Origin: Rhizophagus clarus
Taxonomy: Eukaryota; Glomeromycota; Glomeromycetes; Glomerales; Glomeraceae
Direction: 5' to 3'
Assembly (NCBI GenBank): GCA_015698045.1
Contig: BLAL01000261.1
Location: 62,001-126,000, forward strand
DNA: 64,000 bases
The translations under genes were made by a program, and so were the position numbers. The notes under the pieces were generated by a model. That model was not told the origin of the DNA. It worked only from the letters and a program-made list of their open reading frames with translations, and did not search any database. Positions 48,020 through 58,329 of the stretch are shown here, piece by piece (position 1 is the stretch's first letter; the number at the start of each line of letters is the position of its first letter).

Positions 48020-49548
48020 ATGAATAACAGTATCGAACAACAGCTTGAAATACTCAAAAGACAAAATGAAGCACTTATGGCAAAAATAAAGTATGTATGA
48101 AAAATAAGACTTTTATGCAACCTTAAAGGAATAAATTTTATTAAATTTTTTTTTATTTTGGAGTTCTCTGGATAATACTTTTTCAGAATCTTGAGCGTTA
48201 AGCTCAAGAAGAACATCGGTTACCTCAACCCTTTCTACAAGCATTAGAGAAACCACTGTCGTAAGCTCTCATTATTATTACTAATTATTTTGTTATTCAT
48301 TTATTTATTTGTTACTTATCTTTTTTAAAATAAATGAATAAAAGGCGGCGTGTAGTTTGATTGCGAAACTAAAGAAAAAATATATGTCAAAGCAGAATAT
48401 GCTAATGGTACTAAATATAAATAATGAAAAATACATGGCTTATATAGTATGTATATATTACAAATAACTTGATTTATAAAAAAAAAACATTCTAATAATT
48501 AATAAAATTAGGCCGTGATGCGCATATGCGCCAGTTATCAGTTGCAATACAATTTTGCATACAAAGATATACCCAAAAATATCTTGTTTAAAATAATTAA
48601 AAAGGTATTTTTATTTGATTTATAAATTTTTTTTTTACAAATATAACGAAATAATGACTTTTTTTTTAGTTCAAGTTGAGGACTAAAGACCTGGGTGTAC
48701 AGTTCAGTTATAATAATTGGTTTGCGTACAAACTGTTAAAAAAACATGTGCAGCATGTGCGTAAGTATATATGCTTTTTAACTTTTTTTTTTTAAAAAAA
48801 AAAGAATCAAAAACCTAATTTATATTTAATTTATATTAATTAAAGAAGATCATAGGTCCAAGATGAAAAATAGTTATTTCAAGAAAAATAAAAATGAGGA
48901 AGAAGAAAGAAATGAAGAGTAGGATGAGAATGAAGATGTAGTTTATGAGGAACAAGAGGAGGAGGATGAAAATATAATTCATGAACAAGATGAAGAAGAA
49001 GAGGATGAAGCTAAAGAACAGGAAGAGAAAGTAGTTTCTAATGTAATCGTTGATGATGGTGATATTGTAAATAATTGTCTTATTGTCCAGCCTTCCATAG
49101 GCCAAGGTGGTGGCCGAGGTGGTGGTCATGGAAGCGGTCGTGAAGGTCATCGTGGTGGCCGTAAATAATTCAAAAGCCGTGTAATTAGAGAAATAATTTC
49201 ACATGAAATTTTCAATAAAATTTGTAAAACGTTGATTACAATAAAATTCATAAAAAATTGATTACAATAAAATTTGTATACAATTGAGTTTGAACTTCAA
49301 AAATCAATTCATTCTTATTATTCTTATTTAAGATCTACTCTATTTACTATGAAGTATTATATGCATACTAATCATTTCGTTCCATTTAGAAGAAACATAT
49401 AATGCTCTAGATGATGACGAGGAATTGAAACAATGCATAAGGAAATTAAAGCAGAGGTTTGGTATAAGAAGCATTATAACAGATAGCAATGAAGCTATGC
49501 GGTGTGAATGAGGTATCCCACTTTTCGATGGGTGATGTAGAATTAAAA
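48020..49548 (+). pseudogene. decayed coiled-coil / acidic / RGG-type gene
   Basis: A multi-exon frame starts at ATG 48,020 (MNNSIEQQLEILKRQNEALM, a coiled coil). It continues through CSLIAKLKKKYMSKQNMLM and INNEKYMAYI|AVMRICASYQ, LQYNFAYKDIPKNILFKIIK, then LRTKDLGVQFSYNNWFAYKL. It ends in an acidic E/D-rich segment and a GGGRGGGHGSGREGHRGGRK tail at 49,168. Introns are short and GT-AG. A TAA after NLER, a phase break near 48,250-48,345 and a TAG in the acidic part break it. A further exon-like stretch (LDDDEELKQCIRKLKQRFGI, SIITDSNEAM, then a frameshift) lies at about 49,386-49,548. Probably a repeat-family gene carried by the transposon; function not recognised. Confidence 0.5.
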
Positions 49549-49602
49549 GGTAATACAAATAGTATTCTTATTATTAAAAATCTTTAATTAGGATTACTGA
49601 TT

Positions 49603-49638
<36 letters not shown>

Positions 49639-49879
49639 ATTTAGAAATAATACTTACTATTCTGATTTACAAAACATGTTTAAACATAATACCTTAAGAT
49701 CACATCTCGGTTAATTTTTATTTAATATTTTTACATTATATTTATGATATTTATGTGAATAAAATGATTTTATTTAATGTAATAGAGTTTCTGCAATAAA
49801 GGAACCAAACTTTTGTCAGATAAGAAAATCAACTTAGGTAATAAAAGATTAAAAGAGATATTTAATTAGTTTGTTTGTT

Positions 49880-50430
49880 TACTTACATTTATTAATGGTA
49901 GTAATTATTTCTTCGTCACTGTTCATCAATTAGCAGGATCATTCTATTGAGTGATTTGGTTATATTGTGAGTGGTGATGGTGAGTTTGCAGAAGATCATA
50001 TAGTGCCACCTTATAAACAATTGAACAATATCTCTAGTTTGATTTTATTTTTCATTTCAATTAAAATAACTAAATATTTGAAATTAAAAATTTGATATTA
50101 ACATCCAATACATGTTTAATTATTTTAATATATAAATATTATATATACTTAAAATAAAACAATCTATTATTATTAGTACATTTCTTACGATCAAAAAATA
50201 TTGTCGTCTCTGGAAACTACAGAAAAATAAATTGTTACACAAGCGAGAATTTTTGGTCATTAGGAAAGTTTTCTTAAAATTCATGCACATCACAAATGCT
50301 AAATATCATCCTCTAATAAAATTAAAAACAACACAAATTCAACACAAATTCAACACAAATAACAAAATTTGGCCAAAATTAACAAAATTTACCAGAATTA
50401 TCAACACAAATTGCACACTAATTCAACACG
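49880..50430. repeat. dispersed repeat copy 3, truncated
   Basis: Aligns with the distal half of copies 1 and 2. On the minus strand it reads MILLIDEQ-stop-RRNNYYH against MDLLIDE-stop-RRRNHEYH of copy 1. Then come the shared TTATAAACAATTGAACAATA-type segment and the TTCAACACAAA / ACAAAATTTGGCCAAAATT tail near 50,335-50,400. The exons encoding the core of the trihelix-like domain are absent. Confidence 0.65.
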
Positions 50431-50803
50431 AATTCATTTATCATGTGACTTATGCTGGTGAAATCTACTTAATTAAAAATTTTAATCGTGATTGGACAAA
50501 TGTCACATGATTGCCAATCATTTGTTATTATTTGTACGCGAATAATAAATCGAAAAATATGCGCTGTTTCTCTTTTACTTTTTATTTTTCTTTACTCATT
50601 AATTCAAATATTATTTATTTATTTTTTTTTTATTAAAACAGTTCCAGATAAAAAGTCATCTAATAGAAAAACTTTAACAACTAAAAGAAAACATTTAACG
50701 TTTGAAGTTGTATAATTGTAATAGTTTTGTAGTTATTACTATTTGTCTTTTTCAGATAGATGTATTTATAAGTACAGCTGTATTTCTTGGTTTTTATCAC
50801 TAC
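50431..50803. other. spacer
   Basis: No gene recognised between repeat copy 3 and the 23-bp minisatellite. Confidence 0.4.
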
Positions 50804-51190
50804 TAACTTTACCTTCTTTTTATCGCTAACTGTACCTTCTTTTTATCGCTAACTGTACCTTCTTTTTATCGCTAACTGTACCTTCTTTTTATCGCTAACT
50901 GTACCTTCTTTTTATCGCTAACTGTACCTTCTTTTTATCGCTAACTGTACCTTCTTTTTATCGTTAACTGTACCTTCTTTTTTATCGCTACTAACTGTAC
51001 TTTCTTTTTACCACTACTAATTATACCTCACTTTTTCGCTACTAATTGTACTTTTTTTTATCGCTACTAATAATTAATTGTGCTACTATTTATCACTACT
51101 AACTATACCTTCTTTTATCATTACTGATTGTATCTTCTTAAGCTTTCTTTTTTTACCTTTAATTGTATCACTATTGATTGTAACTTGTTT
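50804..51190. repeat. 23-bp minisatellite
   Basis: Unit AACTGTACCTTCTTTTTATCGCT (split here as AACTGTACCTTC + TTTTTATCGCT). About seven near-perfect head-to-tail copies span 50,810-50,990, followed by degenerate copies that include TACTAAT / CTACTAATTG variants up to about 51,190. Confidence 0.9.
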
Positions 51191-51400
51191 TATTGATTTT
51201 TATCTTTAAATAGAAGTTTTGTAATCATTCTTTATTATATTATAATTTAAATAATAAAATTTACTCAACAAGAACAAAATAATAAATAAATTAATTGATA
51301 ATAATTATAACAAATAAAAAGATATTATTACTATTTAATACCATATACTAATGATATAAATATACGGATTATAAAAGATACGTTGTAAACAAATAATTAT

Positions 51401-51790
51401 CAGTATAAAACATATGTCGTAAACTGGGACATTATACTGTTGACCAGTATAAAACATACATCGTAAACTGGGACATTATACTGTTCGACTAGTATAAAGC
51501 ATACGTTACACACTGGAACATTATACTGCTCGACCAGTATAAAACATACGTCATAAACTGGGACATTATACTGTTCAGCCAGTATAAAATATACATCGTA
51601 AACTGGGACATTATACTGCTCGACCAGTATAAAACATACGTTATACACCAGGACATTATACGGTTCGCAAATAAACGTCAGTATAAAACATATGTTAAAC
51701 ACCAGGACATTATACAGTTCACAAATAAACTCCAGTATAAAACATACGTTATAAACAGGGATAATATACTGCATACAAGTATAAAATATA
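51401..51790. repeat. 45-54-bp minisatellite, right subterminal array of the CACTA element
   Basis: About eight copies of a unit beginning CAGTATAA and ending TTATACTG, which are exact reverse complements, so each unit can form a stem with a loop of about 20 bases (AACATACGTCGTAAACTGGG...). Six units are about 45 bp and the distal ones about 54 bp, with GTTCGCAAATAAAC inserted. The unit length is a multiple of three, which makes a spurious repetitive minus-strand open frame. Confidence 0.88.
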
Positions 51791-51944
51791 CAAATCTTCA
51801 TATTTATAAATACTGTATATATAATACAGCGTGCAAAATACTGAATGTATATTGTATGTGCAAATTCTAGTATAATACTTTAATCATACTGTATATATAC
51901 TGTAATAATACTGTTCGCAAAATATGGCAATACCATATAATATC

Positions 51945-51960
51945 CATAATTTTTATAGGG
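51945..51960 (-). repeat. right TIR of the CACTA element
   Basis: CATAATTTTTATAGGG, exact reverse complement of the left TIR, followed by TSD copy TTA at 51,961-51,963. Confidence 0.88.
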
Positions 51961-53311
51961 TTAACTTTAGTTTTTGTTAAACAATTAGCATATTCCATTA
52001 TCATCTAAATTAGATTAATGCTAATTAATAATAAATTGTTAAAATTAAAAGCTAAAATTAATAATATTATCTTTTTTAAAACTAATTTCAAATTCAAAAC
52101 TGAATTTACTAATTCACTTGAGTTGTTCACCATGTTTTATAGTAAGATTTAAGATTACCACTTTTAATATTGTTTTATTGAATTAATTGATTAGCTTCAT
52201 ACTTTTTCATAAAATATAAATTAAATAATTTTATTAATAAATAATTTATATCATTACATACTAAAGTAAACAATTACTTACCAGTTAAATGAGAATTACG
52301 AAAAGTTAAAACTAATGTATTAATTCAACAAAAAAGACAATTTGCAAATGCATGATTAACAATATCATTAGCAACTAGATTAATACAATGTGATATATAA
52401 TAAATATTCTCAATATGAGAATATTTCTCATGTATCTTAGTTTTGACATTACAGACATTTGCAGCATTATCAGATACAATAGCAGATACATATTTAAGTC
52501 CTATATTTTCAAGTATATCTTCTATCTTTTCAATCAAATAAGCAGCAGTATATGAATTTAATGATAAATCAGAAAGTTGATACAAATACTCTTTACATGA
52601 TAGTGTAAAGATAATAAAGTTCTAATAAGATCAGTGATTTCTTGAAATCTAACCATCTAGAGCCGTAGAGATAAATAAAAATTAATACTTTGAATTGTTG
52701 TAAATTGTAATATTTTATTACTTACCCAATATTAAATTTTCTTGTTTATTAAGATCTGTTTATATATTATTATTAACATGGTATAATTCATTTTCAAGGA
52801 GATGGTTAGATAAATAATTTCACATTAGTAAATTATAAGTAGCATTTAATTCTTTTACAAAATTGATAAAAAAAGGATGTTTAACAATTCTAAAGATACT
52901 TCATAAGCCACAAAGAACTTCATTAAAGCATAATTAATTCTATTAATTCAGCTTTCAAAAAGTTCTGTAGAATCATAAAAATCTTTTATAATTGTTTGTT
53001 CACCAGAAAAAATATCTAATTTTCTTTTTTTATCATTCTACAATTTTTTCTATATATTTATAAAGTACAGGTGCTAGTGCATTTATGTAATAATTTGTAA
53101 GATGTTCTTTAAAAACTGGAGTCTTGCCTTATTTCCATGTTACTGAATAGTACTTACAATTCACTCCATTTTTTTCATATGCAACAGCATCTTTTTTTTT
53201 AAAATGAAGCTATATGGTTCCTAAAGATCTTTTACCAACTTTCTGCTTTTTTTTATCTTTGGAATTTGAAGGTTGTTCTTGTTAAGCTTAAGTAGTATCT
53301 TCACTAAACAT
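51961..53311 (-). pseudogene. hAT-like transposase, N-terminal and central part (split by the CACTA element)
   Basis: Starts ATG at 53,311 (MFSEDTT) and reads KDKKKQKVGKRSLGTI, LHFKKKDAVAYEKNGVNCKYYSV (a BED-finger-like DNA-binding segment), then TPVFKEHLTNYYINALAPVL. Further on it reads YALMKFFVACEVSLRIVKHP, FFINFVKELNATYNLLM, and the well-kept block IEDILENIGLKYVSAIVSDN, AANVCNVKTKIHEKYSHIEN, IYYISHCINLVANDIV. These are the hAT 'vpf..ve...F..l...l...y', 'iv.DNa.nm' and 'CiaHtlnL...d' motifs. Many in-frame stops. The rest of the protein resumes at 38,854 beyond the CACTA insertion. Confidence 0.82.
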
Positions 53312-53639
53312 ATTTATTTTAGAGAGTTTTTTAGTAAAAGAATGTATTAAAAGCCTCCATTTATAATTAAATACTAAAATTACCCTTATAAATTAAGATA
53401 AGTGGTATACATTTAATTGGTAATTCAAATTTAAAATTAAAACTTTTAAGTAAAAAATCTGCTGAACATATTAAAAAAAGAAGATTATAAATGATGATAA
53501 TCAGCAATTTTATTAAATGAAATGATTTATTGTAGTTTTACCATTTTGACATAATATTTAATTTTGACAACGTCAAAACATTTTGCTAATAGTTACAATG
53601 TTACTAATTGAAATTTTGACTTTTACCAAATCAAAAAAT
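53312..53639. other. spacer upstream of the hAT-like gene
   Basis: A+T-rich; the hAT element's own terminal inverted repeats were not identified here. Confidence 0.4.
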
Positions 53640-54290
53640 AAGTTTCATCTGCAACCTTAAGAAGAATCCAGTGATGCAATTAAAGCAAAAGTTTGGCTGC
53701 TGTTCTCTTTGAGAAATGCTATTTTTTTCTTAGCCTTTTGTTATTTTTTTCAATTTTTTCTATTAGTTTTTAGTTAAAGCCTATTTTTAGAAGGTATTAT
53801 CATCAGGAAAATTAGGAGAAATGGTGCTTTATTGTACATTTAAAGATGCTTTTGACATTTCTATATTAGGTAATTTAATAGCTAAATTAGTACATTTTGA
53901 TTTTTCTTTGTTTGTAATCTTTGTTAATACTAATTAGTATGTTTTGTTGATTCTCTTAATATGATTTTCAACATCATATGCAACTTGGTCAAGTGCTGGA
54001 AAAATGAAGGATTCTAAAAAATACACAGAGGACTAGTGACTTAAGATAGCTATCATATTAACTGCTACTATTTGTTATATAGAAGCTTTGAGTTTGACTT
54101 TTAAAAGATCTGTGTTTATTTAGTAGTTAGGTAAACATTTGAATAAGTTAGTTGCTGTAAGCATGATCATGGTTATATCTTCACACAGCTGAGGTAAAGT
54201 TTGTAAAGCATCTTGATAAAAGACAGTTATTTCTGCTTTAAGCTGAGCTAAGAACTCTTCTTTAATCTCTTTTACTTATATAAAGTCCAT
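53640..54290 (-). pseudogene. decayed ORF, family not recognised
   Basis: A minus-strand frame with coding character reads KEIKEEFLAQLKAEITVFYQ, DALQTLPQLCEDITMIMLTA, TNLFKCLPNY-stop, then KVKLKASI-stop, YFLESFIFPALDQVAYDVEN and HIKRINKTY-stop. Further possible pieces follow towards 53,640. Three stops in the first 110 codons make it a pseudogene. It lies upstream of the hAT-like gene on the same strand and may belong to another element. Confidence 0.35.
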
Positions 54291-54299
54291 ATTCACTGT

Positions 54300-55550
54300 T
54301 AAAAAAGTGAAGTTAGTTAGTGTAAAAGAATACAAAATACATAGAAAATATAATATTTCTTTGACAAAAAATTGGACCGAATGATTAGCAGGAAGAGTTG
54401 TATGTTAAAATTGATTTATATGAATTTTATTAAAATTATACATATAATAAAATTTTTAAAAAAAATTTAATATTAAATTCTTTATTTTATTATAATAATT
54501 TTCATTTATAAATAAAATTTTAATAATATATTCAAATATTAAATATTCTTATATTAAATTTAAATATTATATAAAATTTAAATTTTAAAAACTAATTTTA
54601 AAAATTAAATTATTTTATCAAATTTTCAATTAATTTTAATTTGATTTTATTAAAATTAAATAAGTATAATATTATAATAAAAATATAAATATATATTAAA
54701 AGTTATATAATCAAATTCAGATATACCAGATACTGATATTTGATATACTAATATATATTAAAATTTTAATAATAAAATTTTAAAAAATATATAAAAGTAA
54801 AATTATTATAAAATTTAAGTATTAATTAGTTTTTTTTGAAAAGTAATCTTTTAATTAATAATCTAATATTATTTAAAAAGTTTTTTTTTTATCAAATTTT
54901 ATATAATTTAATTAAATAAATAAATTTTATTAATTAATTTTATAAAATATATCTAATTATTAAATAATTTATTATTAATTTTTTATTATATTAAATGTTA
55001 TTTATAATTTTGCTTTTATACTAATTTTATAAATTACAAATAATTAGCTAATCAGAAATCTTTAATTTTAATTTAATCACATATTATTTTAATAAATAAT
55101 ATATTTTTAAAAATTATTTATTTATTAAAATCTTATTATTTTTAATTCTTTATAAAATAAATAGTAGGAAATAATCATTTTACATAAGAATATTACAATG
55201 TATTTCCTATTATTATATAGTAAATTTTAATTGATTATAATATTTAAAAATTATAATATTATAATATAATCAGAAAAAAATTTTTTTTTTTTTTTTGACT
55301 AAATATTTTTAATGAAATATTTTTCTAATTTTATAAGAAATATTATAATATAATAAATATAGTAATAAATATGATTGGATAGAAATATAGTAAATATAAT
55401 AATAATTTTATTGGATATTTTATTAGAAGATTTATTTTTAGATTTATTTTTATTTTCAATTATTATTTTTATATAAAAATAAAAAAATTATAAAATAAAT
55501 TAATTTATCTTACTCATAATATAATATTAAATAATATCAAGTATAATAAA
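54300..55550. other. A+T-rich spacer
   Basis: Roughly 85-90% A+T by eye, no ORF, no recognised repeat boundary. Confidence 0.6.
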
Positions 55551-56066
55551 TTTAGGGAATTTAATTATATTGATTATGATTGATTATTGATTGATCAATC
55601 AATTAATCGATCACAAAATTTAGAATCTGATTAATTATGATTAATCAAATATATAATCAATCAATATAATCAATCAATAACCATATGATAACTTTTATTT
55701 AATTGATTAAAAAATTCTAATTTTAATATACTGTACAGGCAGATTTTTATAATATTATTAATATTAAAAACTTTTTGCTAGAAGCTATAAGCAAATTATT
55801 TTTTTTCATTTAAATAAACTAAGAATAATTTAGCTTGAAAATACATAATAAAATAGCAAATAATAAACTTTCATAATAAATTTTTTTATAATATAAATAT
55901 CGATTATTAAACTTAATTTACTTAATTTAAAATTTAATATGACAATTATTATTTGATCGATTAAATTGGTCGATCAAACATGATTGATCAAGTTTGATCG
56001 ATCATACTCTCTATAAAATAATCAATTAATCAATCAAAGATTTTGGAGACAATTAAATTCCCTAAA
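55551..56066. mobile_element. non-autonomous TIR element rich in TTGATT/AATCAA motifs
   Basis: Begins TTTAGGGAATTTAATT (55,551-55,566) and ends with its exact reverse complement AATTAAATTCCCTAAA (56,051-56,066). The terminal 100-130 bp on both sides are packed with TTGATT / GATCAATCAA / GATCGATC motifs in both orientations, which could fold into long hairpins. No coding capacity. The TSD is ambiguous because the flanks are A+T-rich: ATAAAT is shared if the TIR is taken to start at TTAGGG. Confidence 0.65.
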
Positions 56067-56137
56067 TAAATTATAATCAATGATATAAAAAAATATATTT
56101 TACTATTTATAAGATGATTATAACTAGTTTAACTGGA

Positions 56138-58081
56138 GGTGATATAACTCGGGTGATATCACCTGATTGATTTTTATAATTTATTTATTTCAATATAGGT
56201 GATTTAACCCGGCAAGTGATATCACCTGATTAATTTTTAATTTTTAAATTGATTATTTTTTTTTTCTAGGTTTTCCAGTTTCGAGGTATGTTTTTTTTTC
56301 CTTCTCTTGTTTTCACTTTTCTTTCTAGTTATTTCTAATTCCTTTTTCTTTTCTTTTTTAGGCCTTTTAAGCTCTTTTAATTTTGTGTTAAAGATATGTT
56401 GTTTTTTGTTGTTTTTTTTGTTTTCATTTTCCTTTCCATTTATTATTTTTCCTTTCTTTTTAGGTCTTAATCTCTTCCAGGTTTACATTAAATGATGGTA
56501 TATTATTTCTTTTTTTTTTTCTCTCTTTGTTTTTTTTTAGGGTCTTAGTTTTGCGAGCAAGGTATGGCATTTTTTTCTTATCTTTTTTTCAATTTCATTT
56601 TCATATTTCATTTTTACTAACTATTTTTTCTTCTTTTTGTGGTTTATCTTTCATTAAATTATTCCCCTTTTCTTTTTGTTTTCATTCACTTTCTTCTTTC
56701 TCATTATCGCTCCTTTTTCCTTTCATTCTTATGATCGTTTCATCCTCATCACTATTTTGTCCATTTTGTCTATCCTTATTATCGATTATTGTTTCATCTG
56801 TCCTCATCACCAATTATCATTTCGTCTTCATCATTAATTATCATTTCATCCTCATCATCGATTTATTTCATCCTTATCATTTCGCCTCCTTTTGTTTTTT
56901 TTAGGTCTTAGTTTTGCGAACAAGGTATGGCGTTTTTTATTATCTTTTTTTCAATTTTGTTTTCATATTTCATTTTTACTAACTATTTTTTCTTCTTTTT
57001 ATGGTTTATCTTTTGTTAATTTATTTCCCTTTCTTTTTGTTTTTATTTACTTTCTTCTTTTTCATTATCGCTCCTTTTTCCTTTCATTCTCATGATCGTT
57101 TCATCCTCATTACCATTTTGTCCTCATCGTTGTTCATCCTTATCAATCATCATTTCGTCTTAATCATTAATTATCATTTCGTCCTTATCATCAATTATCG
57201 TTTTGTCCATCCTTATCATTGATTATTATTTTATCTGTCCTCATCACCAATTATCGTTTCGTCTTCATCATTAATTATCATTTCGTCCTCATCATCGATT
57301 ATCATTTCATCCTCATCATTTCGTTCTTATCATTATTTCATTTTTATCATCATTTATTTTTGTCATCTTTTCATTTCTCCTTCTCATTATCTTTTCATTT
57401 TTTCATTTCTTTTTTATTATCTCTTCGTTTATCATCCTTTTATTTTGTTCATCTTCCTTTTGTCATCCTTTCATTTTTTTGTCTCTTTTTTGTCATCTTT
57501 TCTCTTTTTTTGCCCCTCCCATTATCTTTTTATTTTTATTTCTATCCCCTTTCATTTGTCCCTATTCCTTTTGTTTTCGATCCTGTTCCTTTTATTTTCG
57601 CATTCTTTCCCTCTTCTTTTCACTATCTTTCTTTTTTTTACTATATCTTTTGTCTTCTATCATTTTCGTTATCTCCAATTATTTGTTTCTAATATTATTT
57701 CCATTATTTCTCTCTCTTATTATCATAATTGTTAGGCTTCTCTTTTTTGTATTATTATTATCATTACTAGTTATGTTAAAGATAAATAATTGTAAAAAAT
57801 ATTAACTTTGATAAATAGGATTTAAAGAAATAAAGTCAGTTAATTTTGTTATTTTTTTGTACAGAAAATTATTGCCAAATTAGCGATACATTTGACCGGA
57901 CAATATTCTTACGATCATTAAATTTTTACATAAACAATATTATAAATTTTAGCCAATTAAATTTTAAAATTAATTAATAAAGATTTGCGTACTATTAAAT
58001 TTATTAAAAATTTTTTATACATGTGAAATCACCTGATTTTGATAAATTATTTATAGGTGAAATCACCTAGGTGATTTCACC
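56138..58081. other. possible mobile unit bounded by GGTGATWTCACC palindromes
   Basis: The left end (56,138-56,164) and the reverse complement of the right end (58,055-58,081) match at 21 of 27 positions. Both consist of paired GGTGAT..ATCACC motifs. The right end is a perfect 26-bp palindrome (half-site GGTGAAATCACCT). A second GTGATATCAC palindrome lies at about 56,217-56,226 and a further GTGAAATCACCTGATTTTG at 58,023-58,041. Between them is the pyrimidine-rich block. No TSD was found, so element status is inference; repeated protein-binding palindromes are the alternative. Confidence 0.4.
56541..57125 (+). repeat. about 364-bp tandem duplication in a pyrimidine-rich tract
   Basis: GGTCTTAGTTTTGCGAGCAA followed by about 200 bp of T/C-rich sequence (56,541-56,762) recurs as GGTCTTAGTTTTGCGAACAA at about 56,905-57,125 with few differences. 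The whole stretch 56,280-57,720 has T and C as the great majority of top-strand bases, with CATCATTAATTATCATTTCG-type units at 56,740-57,330. The open frames it contains are low-complexity Phe/Ser/Leu runs and are not called as genes. Confidence 0.75.
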
Positions 58082-58329
58082 CGCAGAGCAAATTAGCAAG
58101 ATTCTTATAAGATTATTAATTTAATGAAATATTATTTTATATAAAAAGATTTAATCTTTGACCAAGTTTTATCATCAATTTTTAATAATAAAATATGTTT
58201 TTATGATTATAATTTCTTAAAATTTGATCAAAATATAAGTTTTCTTGATTATATATTTACTAGTTTTATATAAATACTTCTCTCAAAATTTAATTAATAA
58301 TTGTTATTATAATATTATAATATTATTAA

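Larger units (their letters stand above)
38855..51960. mobile_element. 13.1-kb CACTA (EnSpm)-type DNA transposon
   Basis: Both ends carry the same perfect 16-bp inverted repeat: CCCTATAAAAATTATG at 38,855-38,870 and its reverse complement at 51,945-51,960. TTA flanks both ends (38,852-38,854 and 51,961-51,963), the 3-bp TSD expected of the CACTA superfamily. Next to each end is an array of short repeats sharing ATACTGTTCGCAA, like the subterminal transposase-binding arrays of CACTA elements. Inside is a tnp2-type transposase (41,155-43,036), the hallmark of the group. The host site is a hAT-like transposase, whose frame continues across the insertion when one TSD copy is discounted. The element has itself collected later insertions. 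The transposase is broken, so this copy is not autonomous. Confidence 0.85.

Noticed and set aside
48836..49150. Minus-strand open frame of 104 residues
   Set aside because: Antisense of the acidic exon of the decayed plus-strand gene, where the coherent exons lie.
51400..51801. Minus-strand open frame of 133 residues with repeated YNVPVYDVCFILVEQ-like units
   Set aside because: It is a by-product of the 45-bp minisatellite, whose unit length is a multiple of three; no start context or homology.
56307..57805. Several plus-strand open frames of 60-160 residues
   Set aside because: All are Phe/Ser/Leu/His low-complexity translations of the pyrimidine-rich tract in overlapping frames.
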